Shown: positions 1-6,302 of the stretch, piece by piece
How the letters are laid out: every line of letters begins with the position of its first letter
How positions within the stretch are numbered: position 1 is the stretch's first letter
From: an uncultured Erysipelotrichaceae bacterium
GTDB lineage: Bacteria > Bacillota_I > Bacilli_A > RFN20 > CAG-826
NCBI GenBank assembly: GCA_902801805.1
Contig: CADCJP010000021.1
Span: 1-12,001, forward strand
Direction of reading: 5' to 3'
Length of the DNA: 12,001 nucleotides
Made by a program: the position numbers and the translations under genes
Notes under the pieces: model-generated
Database searches by the model: none
What the model was told of the DNA's origin: nothing
What the model saw: the letters and a program-made list of their open reading frames with translations, nothing else

Positions 1-1
1 C

Positions 2-1138
2 TTTATGTATGCCTTAATCGTCATCTTAGGTTGTATCCTTTATCTCTTACCAAAGGTTTATCATATTGAAACATACAACTTAAAACTCATCGGTGGTTTC
101 GACAGAATCGAAGCCTCTGACTTCTACTCTAACTTACTCGTCCCATTCTTAATGCTTTCAAGAATGTTTACACAAAATATTTCTAACTTCTCACAACAAG
201 TCACATTCGTTGTTATGGGTACCGCTGGTGCATCAAGATGCTTTGATATCATTGATGAACAAGTGGAAACAGATGATGGCTATGTCACTTTAGTGAATAT
301 CAAATACCATGAAGATGGTACATTTGAAGAAACAACTGAAAAGACTAGATACTATGCTTGGAAACATCCACATAAAGCGGATGGTACATTAACATATACC
401 GAACTTAAGGGTGATATCGTTATTGATGATATTGATTTCTCCTATGACGGTAAGAAGACTGTTCTTAAGAACGTCAGTGTTTACGCTCACCCAGGTCAAC
501 AAATCGCTTTAGTCGGTGCGACTGGTGCAGGTAAGACCACTATTACTAACTTAATTAATAGATTCTATGACATTGCGGATGGCAAAATCCGTTACGATGG
601 CATAAATATCAACAAGATTAAGAAAGACGACTTACGTCACTCTTTAGGCGTGATTTTACAAGATGTGAACTTGTTCACCGGTACTGTCATGGAAAATATT
701 AGATATGGTCGACTTGATGCCACTGATGAAGAAGTCTATGAAGCCGCGAAAATCGCTAATGCTTATGATTTCATTATGAGATTGCCTCAAGGCTTTAACA
801 CTATGCTTTCAGGTGATGGTAGCAACTTATCACAAGGTCAAAGACAATTAATTTCTATCGCTAGAGCCGCGGTCGCTGATGCTCCTGTCATGATTCTTGA
901 TGAAGCGACATCCTCTATTGATACTCGTACTGAAAGACTTGTGCAAAAAGGTATGGATCAATTAATGAAAGGTAGAACGACTTTCGTCATCGCTCATAGA
1001 TTAAGTACCATTCAAAATGCTGACTACATTTTAGTGTTAGATAAAGGTGAGATTATCGAAAGAGGTAATCACGAATCCTTAATCGCTGAAAAAGGCGCCT
1101 ACTATCAACTCTATACCGGCGCTGTTGAGTTAGAATAA
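2..1138 (+). CDS. ABC exporter half-transporter (multidrug/lipid type), C-terminal part; 5' end cut by window
   Basis: The frame is open to the left edge, so only the end of the transmembrane domain and the full ATPase domain are visible. Numbering is from the ATG at 5. Hydrophobic stretches lie at about residues 2-16 and 44-50. The nucleotide-binding domain spans about 137-370: Walker A GATGAGKTT at 171-179, Q-loop Gln219, signature LSQGQ at 275-279, Walker B ending ILDE with catalytic Glu300, and H-loop His331, all intact. Known: fused membrane-ATPase half-transporters dimerise and export drugs or lipids. The roughly 45-residue linker between the two domains (about 90-135, rich in Tyr/Thr/Glu) is familiar from a Firmicutes heterodimeric exporter subfamily usually encoded in pairs, so a partner gene probably lies upstream (inference). 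The substrate cannot be inferred. The stop shares its last base with the next ATG, implying one transcript with the phosphatase gene. Confidence 0.95.
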   Translation, partial: FMYALIVILGCILYLLPKVYHIETYNLKLIGGFDRIEASDFYSNLLVPFLMLSRMFTQNISNFSQQVTFVVMGTAGASRCFDIIDEQVETDDGYVTLVNIKYHEDGTFEETTEKTRYYAWKHPHKADGTLTYTELKGDIVIDDIDFSYDGKKTVLKNVSVYAHPGQQIALVGATGAGKTTITNLINRFYDIADGKIRYDGININKIKKDDLRHSLGVILQDVNLFTGTVMENIRYGRLDATDEEVYEAAKIANAYDFIMRLPQGFNTMLSGDGSNLSQGQRQLISIARAAVADAPVMILDEATSSIDTRTERLVQKGMDQLMKGRTTFVIAHRLSTIQNADYILVLDKGEIIERGNHESLIAEKGAYYQLYTGAVELE

Positions 1139-1581
1139 TGAAGAACATTATCTTTGTTTGTCATGGTTCAATTTGCCGTAGCCCTGCTGCGGCTTTTATT
1201 GCGAAACAATACTTAAAAGAGCAAGGACGTGATAGAGAATTCAATATTTCTATAAGGGCCACATCCTCTGAAGAAATTGGTAATGATGTCTATCCTCCAA
1301 TGAGAAGAGAATTATTAAGAAGAGGGATTACTTTATATCCTCACGCTGCGACAAGAATTAGACAAAGAGACTACGAAGAAGCGGATTATATCTTCTGCAT
1401 GGATGATGAAAACTATTACTCTCTTTTAAGACAATTAGATAACCATAAAGGCATTATTTATCGTATTAATAAATTCACTCCAAGTATCTATGAGATTGAA
1501 GATCCTTGGTATACAGGCAGATATGAAAAAGTCTGCGATGAAATCACAGACTGTATTCACGATATATTTAAGAATATTTAG
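1138..1581 (+). CDS. Low-molecular-weight protein tyrosine phosphatase
   Basis: A 147-residue protein matching the LMW-PTP family in length and layout. The P-loop at residues 8-16 is CHGSICRSP, with nucleophile Cys8 and phosphate-binding Arg14. The usual Asn of the CxGNICRSP consensus is Ser11 here. The general-acid Asp122 is in the DPW motif near the C-terminus (EDPWYTG, 121-127), as the family requires. Known role: cytoplasmic dephosphorylation of phosphotyrosine (sometimes phosphoarginine), often controlling envelope polysaccharide synthesis or stress responses. The actual substrate is not visible. The ATG overlaps the exporter's TAA (TAATG), so translation is probably coupled. The 3' end overlaps the convergent membrane-protein gene by 4 bp, and its codons at 1526-1552 also contain that gene's terminator. 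Confidence 0.93.
   Translation: MKNIIFVCHGSICRSPAAAFIAKQYLKEQGRDREFNISIRATSSEEIGNDVYPPMRRELLRRGITLYPHAATRIRQRDYEEADYIFCMDDENYYSLLRQLDNHKGIIYRINKFTPSIYEIEDPWYTGRYEKVCDEITDCIHDIFKNI
1526..1552 (-). terminator. Intrinsic terminator of the 1578-3254 gene, buried in the phosphatase coding sequence
   Basis: Read on the minus strand, bases 1552 to 1530 fold into a 10-bp hairpin (AGTCTGTGAT paired with ATCGCAGACT, one G-T pair) closed by a 3-base loop, and run directly into a T tract (plus-strand A's at 1526-1530). It begins 26 bp past the minus-strand stop codon. On the plus strand the same bases encode the C-terminal helix of the phosphatase. Confidence 0.75.
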
Positions 1582-3254
1582 GCTCTACGGACCGCTTGAA
1601 TCTTCACTGTGGAGTTATCGGTCACTGCGTCACCTTCGATAACCACTTTAATATCAGCGTTATTTTGAAGGAATGTTTTATATTCCGCCATAATTGGATT
1701 AGATGTATCAATGTTGTTAATTACGTTAGTGAATAATGAATCGAAGGAGATTGTTAATTTACCATCTCTTTCAAACTTGAAAGAAGATTGGTTAACCGCT
1801 TCTGCAAGTGTTTCATAAATGACTTTCTTAGAATCATCACTAAGGGCGAGTTTTTCACTAGCTTTACCAAAGTAGAGATCCGCTGGTTTAAAGACTAATT
1901 TATGAGCGTCTGTATTAGATGTATCAGCGTCCATCTTTAATGTCGCCCAAGTTTCTAAACCATTGATATTAAGACCAACACTAACAATCGCTGCCCCGTT
2001 ATATAAATTCATATAGGCGTTATCTAAAGCGATATAGTTAATCTTGTTTTGGCTATCCGCGACTTCACGTTGTAAGAAGAACTTATTACCTAAAGCACTT
2101 TGTGTTTTCATAAAGAGGTTGATTTCGCTTTCTTTTAAGTTAGCGATATCAAAGCTATCTAATGAGATAGAATAACCATCAAATGTACTAGCGGCGTTAG
2201 TGAGAAGTTCGTCAACATCTTCTGAGGTAACTAAGTTAAAGCCTTTATATGTTTCCTTCACTGGAATACCAATGGAAGTTAAATTAACATCTGGAGCGCT
2301 TGTACCATTATAACCATTGAATAAGAAGTCACTGACTTGGTTAATATTGCTCATATTAACGATTTGATTATTCATTAAATATGTAAGGGCTTCTCTAATG
2401 ACATCTAAAGATAACTTCTTTTCTTCACCGTTGATAGTTAGCTTCGTTGTGGTGTCATCATAGTTCATTGGGTAATAGACGTTTTCCCCTAAAGAGGCAT
2501 CATAATCATTACCAGTTAATCTTTCTAAGTTAACGTCAATGCTTAAGGATTCACCACCATAGAAATCAATGTTGATTAAGTTTAAATCTAAGAAGTCATT
2601 AATAAATGAGAAGTAGAAATCAGATGCACCTGAACCACCAGTTAGACCTTTATTAATCATTTCTCTTAAGTCTTCAGTGTAGATAAATAACTTAGAGTTC
2701 TTTAAGTCACTGTGCAGATGAATGGAGCTAGTTAAAGCGTCAATTGTTTCGTTATTAATGAATCTGGAAAGGAAGAAGGAAATTACTTCTTTTAACTTTG
2801 TTAATCGACCTAAGGTCATCTTCTTAACAGTTAAAACAAAGGCTTCTTTTTCTCCATCAGAAGACACTACTGTTTCTTTAGATAATGTTGTGGTTAATTT
2901 TGCTCTTGTTTCAAAGAACCAAGCTTTACCAGAAACATTTAAAACATAGGAATCTTCTTTAATATCAATCGCGAGTTGAGTTAAGTATTGATTTAACTTA
3001 TCGTTATTTTTAATTCCAGCGTAAATATAGTTATTGATATCTTGTTCGGTTAAAGAGAATTTGATTTGCTTATCACTAACAGTCTTATCTAAAGAATCTA
3101 CGACAAGTTTTTGAGACATGGTTTGTTGAGTAAAGTTATCATCATAGGTGATAGACATTTTGCCAGTATCAAAAACAAAGATGAATAACAATGCGATAGG
3201 TAAGATAATAAGCACTACAAGGGTGATTAATAAACCCTTAAAAAACTTTTTCAT
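1578..3254 (-). CDS. Single-pass membrane-anchored extracytoplasmic protein, possibly tandem YpmS/DUF2140-like modules
   Basis: A 558-residue protein of no firmly recognised family. A longer frame opens at 3323, but the ATG at 3254 is chosen because AAAGGAA sits 8 bases upstream and the protein then starts MKKFFKG directly before a hydrophobic helix (residues about 8-28), as in a membrane anchor or uncleaved signal. There is no lipobox Cys. The rest (30-558) looks like a beta-rich ectodomain. Residues about 62-203 have the pattern I associate with the YpmS/DUF2140 family: a 'SLTEQDINNYI' opening, alternating strands, a Gly-Arg-Leu turn (149-151), a helix, then 'SKLFIYTEDL'. A similar order recurs at about 371-515 ('LKESEINLFM' to 'KLTISFDSLF'), suggesting an internal duplication (inference). 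Promoter and palindrome candidates lie upstream at 3283-3313. An envelope role is a reasonable guess; no catalytic motif was seen. Confidence 0.8.
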   Translation of the reverse strand: MKKFFKGLLITLVVLIILPIALLFIFVFDTGKMSITYDDNFTQQTMSQKLVVDSLDKTVSDKQIKFSLTEQDINNYIYAGIKNNDKLNQYLTQLAIDIKEDSYVLNVSGKAWFFETRAKLTTTLSKETVVSSDGEKEAFVLTVKKMTLGRLTKLKEVISFFLSRFINNETIDALTSSIHLHSDLKNSKLFIYTEDLREMINKGLTGGSGASDFYFSFINDFLDLNLINIDFYGGESLSIDVNLERLTGNDYDASLGENVYYPMNYDDTTTKLTINGEEKKLSLDVIREALTYLMNNQIVNMSNINQVSDFLFNGYNGTSAPDVNLTSIGIPVKETYKGFNLVTSEDVDELLTNAASTFDGYSISLDSFDIANLKESEINLFMKTQSALGNKFFLQREVADSQNKINYIALDNAYMNLYNGAAIVSVGLNINGLETWATLKMDADTSNTDAHKLVFKPADLYFGKASEKLALSDDSKKVIYETLAEAVNQSSFKFERDGKLTISFDSLFTNVINNIDTSNPIMAEYKTFLQNNADIKVVIEGDAVTDNSTVKIQAVRRA

Positions 3255-3282
3255 AAACAAGATTCCTTTATTAGATATAGAT

Positions 3283-3313
3283 ATTATACGTTTTATGATG
3301 AATAATTCATCAA
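3283..3313 (-). promoter_or_regulatory. Candidate sigma-A-type promoter for the 1578-3254 gene
   Basis: On the minus strand there is a -35-like TTGATG (plus 3308-3313) and a perfect -10 TATAAT (plus 3283-3288), separated by 19 bases, slightly longer than the usual 17. It lies about 30 bases upstream of the chosen ATG and its AAAGGAA ribosome site. A perfect 17-bp palindrome (3296-3312) overlaps the -35 and spacer. Confidence 0.45.
3296..3312. promoter_or_regulatory. Palindrome in divergent promoter region, possible operator
   Basis: TGATGAATAATTCATCA is a perfect inverted repeat of 8-bp arms around a central A, in the spacer between two divergently transcribed genes and overlapping the minus-strand promoter. 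Position suggests a repressor or activator site, but AT-rich palindromes arise by chance and no regulator is adjacent. Confidence 0.3.
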
Positions 3314-3331
3314 AAAATATCATATAAGTGC

Positions 3332-3337
3332 TATCAT
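3332..3337 (+). promoter_or_regulatory. Candidate -10 element placing transcription start at the ATG of the 3344 gene
   Basis: TATCAT (5 of 6 to TATAAT) ends 6 bases before the ATG at 3344, so transcription would begin at or next to the start codon and give a leaderless mRNA. This fits the lack of any Shine-Dalgarno sequence before this ATG. No good -35 hexamer is seen 16-18 bases upstream, which lowers confidence. Confidence 0.3.
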
Positions 3338-3343
3338 AGTGAC

Positions 3344-4414
3344 ATGAAATTCGCTGATAATCACTTTCTAAAAGACGCTATAAACGATGTCATCCGCACC
3401 AATCAAATCAATACTTGGACCGCGGATATCCTCGCTGAAGCTTGTAACTACACTGACTTTTTTAAGATTAATAAAATCAACCAATTCCTAAGGGAAGGTC
3501 ATTCTGTTCAAGATGCAATGATTGATACTTTTTATGATGAATTCAATCTTGATAGAGATGACGAGGAAACAAATGATATCTTTAATGAATTTGCACTAGC
3601 TCGTATCAAATGTTTAGATCCTAAAGAATATCGAGACAATGAATACGCTAAAGCGATTAAAGCCACAGGTAAATTTAACGGCTATTCTTTAAGAATGATT
3701 GATTATGAACCATATCAAACATTCCCATATGATGAGATTAATGTGACTGATGATTATAAAGAATATAGCAATATTGGTTTCTTTAAAGAAAAATTCTCTT
3801 ATTTAGCCCTTTGCCAAGGTAACAATGTTTGGATGTCTCTTAATCCAAATGAAATCGAAACTATGAAACCTTTTATTGATAAGGCTAAAGGTGAAGTTTT
3901 AGTGCTTGGTTTAGGGATGGGTTATGTCCCATTCATGATGATGAATAAACCTGAAGTTAAGCACATCACGATTGTGGAAAAAGATATCAATATTATTACT
4001 TTATTCAAAACCTTAATACTTCCACATTTTGTAAGAAAAGATAAGATTACCATCATCAAAGATGATGCGATTAGTTATTTTGCTAAGCAAAAGAAATATG
4101 ATTATATCTTCGCTGATTTATGGCACGATCCAGAAGATGGCTTAGATTTATTTATTAAACTAAAGAACATTAATAGAAACATTGATTGTTGGTTAGAGAC
4201 TTCTTTAATCGCCTTACTTAGAAGATGCATGATTACTTTAATCGAAGAGTCATTAGACGGATTAGATGAAAAGAACTATAAGAAAGCTAGAAACACCACT
4301 GATAAGGTGATTAATAACTTCTATCAAAGAACAAAAAACCTCGTCATTAATAACGAGGAAGAGTTACATAAGTTATTAAGTGATGAATCACTTATCGATT
4401 TAATTATCGAATAA
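3344..4414 (+). CDS. Rossmann-fold SAM-dependent methyltransferase-like (spermidine-synthase-like) protein
   Basis: A 356-residue protein. Residues about 183-270 show the class I methyltransferase core: glycine-rich motif I VLVLGLGMGYVP (185-196), then 'ITIVEKD' with acidic Glu212 expected to bind the ribose of SAM or decarboxylated SAM, 'ITIIKDDAISYF' (235-246) with the Asp-Asp pair, and 'YDYIFADLWHD' (252-262) in the catalytic-loop position. This order resembles spermidine synthase-like proteins. The first 180 residues are an unrecognised, largely helical domain, so the substrate is unknown. The ATG at 3344 has no ribosome-binding site and a -10-like element 6 bases upstream. The 3' end overlaps the convergent glycosyltransferase gene by 15 bp, and codons at 4333-4358 double as that gene's terminator. 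Methyltransferase versus aminopropyltransferase activity cannot be decided from sequence. Confidence 0.8.
   Translation: MKFADNHFLKDAINDVIRTNQINTWTADILAEACNYTDFFKINKINQFLREGHSVQDAMIDTFYDEFNLDRDDEETNDIFNEFALARIKCLDPKEYRDNEYAKAIKATGKFNGYSLRMIDYEPYQTFPYDEINVTDDYKEYSNIGFFKEKFSYLALCQGNNVWMSLNPNEIETMKPFIDKAKGEVLVLGLGMGYVPFMMMNKPEVKHITIVEKDINIITLFKTLILPHFVRKDKITIIKDDAISYFAKQKKYDYIFADLWHDPEDGLDLFIKLKNINRNIDCWLETSLIALLRRCMITLIEESLDGLDEKNYKKARNTTDKVINNFYQRTKNLVINNEEELHKLLSDESLIDLIIE
4333..4358 (-). terminator. Intrinsic terminator of the glycosyltransferase gene, buried in the methyltransferase-like coding sequence
   Basis: On the minus strand, CCTCGT pairs with ACGAGG (plus a T-G pair) around a 6-base loop, followed at once by six T's (plus-strand A's 4333-4338). 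It lies about 42 bp beyond the minus-strand stop at 4400. On the plus strand it encodes part of 'KNLVINNEEE'. Confidence 0.75.
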
Positions 4415-4435
4415 GTAAGTCTTTTTGTGTTTTTT
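4390..4435 (+). terminator. Weak candidate terminator for the methyltransferase-like gene
   Basis: Plus-strand bases 4390-4416 can form a 10-bp AT-rich stem with one bulged A (ACTTAT-CGAT paired with ATCG-ATAAGT) and a 6-base loop, spanning the TAA stop. Five bases later come T runs at 4422-4426 and 4430-4435. The stem has few GC pairs and the T run is not immediate, so function is uncertain. It overlaps the end of the glycosyltransferase gene. Confidence 0.35.
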
Positions 4436-5107
4436 AATAAATGATAAATCCTTGAAGAATTTAATGGATGATTTTAATGGTGAGACTGTACTACCACGGT
4501 CATCAGACCAAATCACACCCATTTCATAAATAGATAAATTATTTAATTTAGCGATATAAAGATATTCAACGTCAAAGGCAAAGTTAGTGACTGCTTGTTT
4601 GGCCACTATTTTTTTAGCGACATCAGTTCTCATAGCTTTAAAGCCACATTGAGTGTCTTTATAGTTGAAATGGAATTTGATATTAACAAGTTTACGGCAG
4701 CACCAACCAATAAACACTCTTAAGGCTGGTTGTTTCTTTTTAATGACACTATCTTTAGCGTGTCTACTACCAATGATCATGTCATATTTAGGAGCTAATT
4801 CCATTGTGCGTTTAATGGCTTCTAAATCTGTACTTAAATCAGCGTCCATGAATAAAACATAATCGCCAGTGGCATTTTCAATGCCGTATTTAACCGCACC
4901 ACCTTTACCGCGGTTAACATCATAAGATAAAGCTTTCACTCCTTCGATGGATTCAATCACTTCTTTAGTGTTATCTTTACTACCATCGTTGACTAAGATT
5001 AATTCGTAATCTAGTTTTAACTCTTGAAGTTTATCTTTGATAATTTGTGCGTTTTTAGCGATATCTTTGCTTTCGTTATAGCAAGGAACAACAATACTTA
5101 ATTTCAT
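4400..5107 (-). CDS. Family 2 glycosyltransferase, dolichyl/polyprenyl-phosphate glycosyltransferase type
   Basis: A 235-residue GT-A fold enzyme. Start: the ATG at 5107 has AGGG 5 bases upstream; an in-frame GTG two codons earlier (5113) sits on top of that site and is disfavoured. Motifs: 'LSIVVPCYNES' (3-13), 'LVNDGSKD' (38-45), 'NRGKGGAV' (65-72), metal-binding DAD at 88-90 ('FMDADLSTD'), 'GSRH' (113-116), 'DTQCGFKAMR' (151-160) and 'FDVEYLYIA' (178-186), in the order seen in ALG5/DPM-like enzymes. Known family role: transfer of a sugar (glucose or mannose) from a nucleotide donor to a polyprenyl phosphate at the cytoplasmic membrane face. No transmembrane anchor follows the catalytic domain, so membrane association would be peripheral. 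Sugar and lipid acceptor are inferred only by family. Its terminator lies in the convergent gene at 4333-4358. Confidence 0.9.
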   Translation of the reverse strand: MKLSIVVPCYNESKDIAKNAQIIKDKLQELKLDYELILVNDGSKDNTKEVIESIEGVKALSYDVNRGKGGAVKYGIENATGDYVLFMDADLSTDLEAIKRTMELAPKYDMIIGSRHAKDSVIKKKQPALRVFIGWCCRKLVNIKFHFNYKDTQCGFKAMRTDVAKKIVAKQAVTNFAFDVEYLYIAKLNNLSIYEMGVIWSDDRGSTVSPLKSSIKFFKDLSFIKKHKKTYLFDN

Positions 5108-5153
5108 ACCCACCCTATTTTACACAAGTGCATAACTTATTAAAAGTTAATTA

Positions 5154-5162
5154 TGATATAAT
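5154..5162 (+). promoter_or_regulatory. Extended -10 promoter for the 5189-6302 pair
   Basis: TGATATAAT is a perfect extended -10 (TGn plus TATAAT). No convincing -35 is present, which an extended -10 tolerates. It lies 26 bases before the ATG at 5189, followed by the ribosome site AGAGGAA (5176-5182) with 6-base spacing. Confidence 0.6.
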
Positions 5163-5188
5163 GTTTGGGATAAGTAGAGGAATATCAT

Positions 5189-5620
5189 ATGAATCTTAAT
5201 AACTTAAAAGAGAAACTATTAAAAATGGGCGAGAAGATTGGTCTTCAAGTTCATGAAGAAGACGCTAATTCTTTAACACTCCACAGTCAAATCACTGCGA
5301 AAGAATATTTTATTAATTCTGTTTACTGTAGATTTGTGGCCTTCTCTAGCGGCACTATTCACTTATTCTTAACATTTGATGTGATTGAAAGAACATATGA
5401 TAACTTATATTTGATTAACGCTTTTAACGAAAACAATCCTTGGTTTAGAGCGTACATCACTAATATCAAAGATCGTGATTATTTAGAGCTTCACTACGCT
5501 GCAGTGGGTTTAACCCATGAAGATGAAGCTATTGATACATTTGGTTATTTACTTAACGACTTATTAAGTGAAAACACCATGAAGTACTTAAAACCAATCT
5601 TGGATGGCGAACAACAATAA
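5189..5620 (+). CDS. Small hypothetical protein, possibly YbjN-like
   Basis: A 143-residue soluble protein with no signal peptide or membrane segment. An N-terminal helix ('LKEKLLKMGEKIG') is followed by alternating strands ('SLTLHSQI', 'FVAFSSGTIHLFLTFD'), a 'LINAFNENNPWFRAYI' segment, 'DYLELHYAAVG', and a C-terminal helix. This helix, strands, 'N.FN..N.w' order resembles the YbjN / type III chaperone-like fold by recollection only. No catalytic residues are evident. It has a good ribosome site (AGAGGAA, 6 bases) and an extended -10 promoter. The last 17 bp overlap the start of the downstream NERD gene, so the two are co-transcribed and probably translationally coupled. Function unknown. Confidence 0.75.
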   Translation: MNLNNLKEKLLKMGEKIGLQVHEEDANSLTLHSQITAKEYFINSVYCRFVAFSSGTIHLFLTFDVIERTYDNLYLINAFNENNPWFRAYITNIKDRDYLELHYAAVGLTHEDEAIDTFGYLLNDLLSENTMKYLKPILDGEQQ

Positions 5621-6302
5621 AAGAAAACTGAAAAGAGGCGAAGAAGGCGAACGTCTGGTCGCCTCTATTTTAGATAGTGATAAATCTTTTCATCGTTTAA
5701 TTAATAATCTAGTCCTCCTAGGGGACAATCAAGTTTCACATCAAATAGACCATATACTCATTCGTAGTAATGGTATTTTTGTTATTGAGACAAAGAATTA
5801 CTTTGGAAATATCGTAGGGGGAGAAGATGACTCCTATTGGAAAAAGACATTCCCATTTAAAGGGAGAATGAAGACTGAAACATTCCATAATCCTTTAAAA
5901 CAAAACCAATCTCATATCCGTATGATTAAGCGCACTATTGGAAGAGATTATCCCATCTACTGTTTTATCGTTTTAGTTAAAAATAACGGAGACGGGTTAG
6001 ATTTATTCAACGTCTGTGGTCCCGAAGATATCTTGAAAAGAATTAATCTCATTACCATTGATAATCCAATGAATGAATCAACGATTGAAAGTCTTTATAA
6101 CGCTCTTCTATATTCCGAAGCGGATGTGAACGATGAGATGCATTTAGAAAATATTAAGAAGACCATCAAAGATAGAAGAGACCATCAAAAAGAACTGCGC
6201 TTTGCGATTGAAAAGAAAATATGCCCCGACTGTGGGGGCATACTCTCTATTGTGCCTGGTGGTTTGAAATGCACCGGGTGTCATAAGATTATTAAAATTT
6301 AA
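5604..6302 (+). CDS. NERD (nuclease-related) domain protein with C-terminal zinc ribbon
   Basis: A 232-residue protein. The N-terminal 'RGEEGERLVASIL' (11-23) and 'HQIDHILIRSNGIFVIETKNYFG' region (47-68) are typical of the NERD domain. Asp49 and Glu62-x-Lys64 form the D...ExK pattern of the restriction-endonuclease-like fold, and the 'W' of residue 79 fits the family. Residues 204-228 form a zinc ribbon with two CxxC knuckles (Cys207/210 and Cys223/226), as in topoisomerase-type zinc fingers. Known: NERD domains are predicted DNA-processing modules but are biochemically poorly characterised. DNA or RNA binding is inferred. The ATG overlaps the previous gene by 17 bp and has no strong ribosome site of its own, consistent with coupling. 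The 3' end overlaps the convergent anti-sigma-like gene by 4 bp, and the zinc-ribbon codons contain that gene's terminator. Confidence 0.88.
   Translation: MANNNKRKLKRGEEGERLVASILDSDKSFHRLINNLVLLGDNQVSHQIDHILIRSNGIFVIETKNYFGNIVGGEDDSYWKKTFPFKGRMKTETFHNPLKQNQSHIRMIKRTIGRDYPIYCFIVLVKNNGDGLDLFNVCGPEDILKRINLITIDNPMNESTIESLYNALLYSEADVNDEMHLENIKKTIKDRRDHQKELRFAIEKKICPDCGGILSIVPGGLKCTGCHKIIKI
6211..6242 (-). terminator. Intrinsic terminator of the sigma/anti-sigma operon, buried in the NERD zinc-ribbon codons
   Basis: On the minus strand TATGCCCC pairs with GGGGCATA (8 bp, GC-rich) around a 7-base loop, followed by a TTTTCTTTT tail (plus A-rich 6211-6219). It starts 57 bp beyond the minus-strand stop at 6299. 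On the plus strand the hairpin encodes the first CxxC knuckle (CPDCGG) of the NERD protein. Confidence 0.75.

Noticed and set aside
258..412. A Tyr/Thr/Glu-rich insertion between membrane and ATPase domains of the ABC exporter.
   Set aside because: I recall the same linker in many Firmicutes heterodimeric exporters, so it is a subfamily trait and not novel.
1614..1643. A 7-bp inverted repeat (GTTATCG / CGATAAC) that might terminate the phosphatase transcript.
   Set aside because: The loop is 16 bases and no T run follows on the plus strand.
3255..3323. A 23-residue N-terminal extension of the membrane protein starting at 3323.
   Set aside because: The ATG at 3254 has a good ribosome site and gives a normal membrane-anchor start; the extension overlaps the promoter and palindrome.
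4377..4394. An 8-bp inverted repeat TAAGTGAT/ATCACTTA with a 2-base spacer.
   Set aside because: The loop is too short for an RNA hairpin without losing pairs, no T run follows, and it competes with the better plus-strand stem at 4390-4416.
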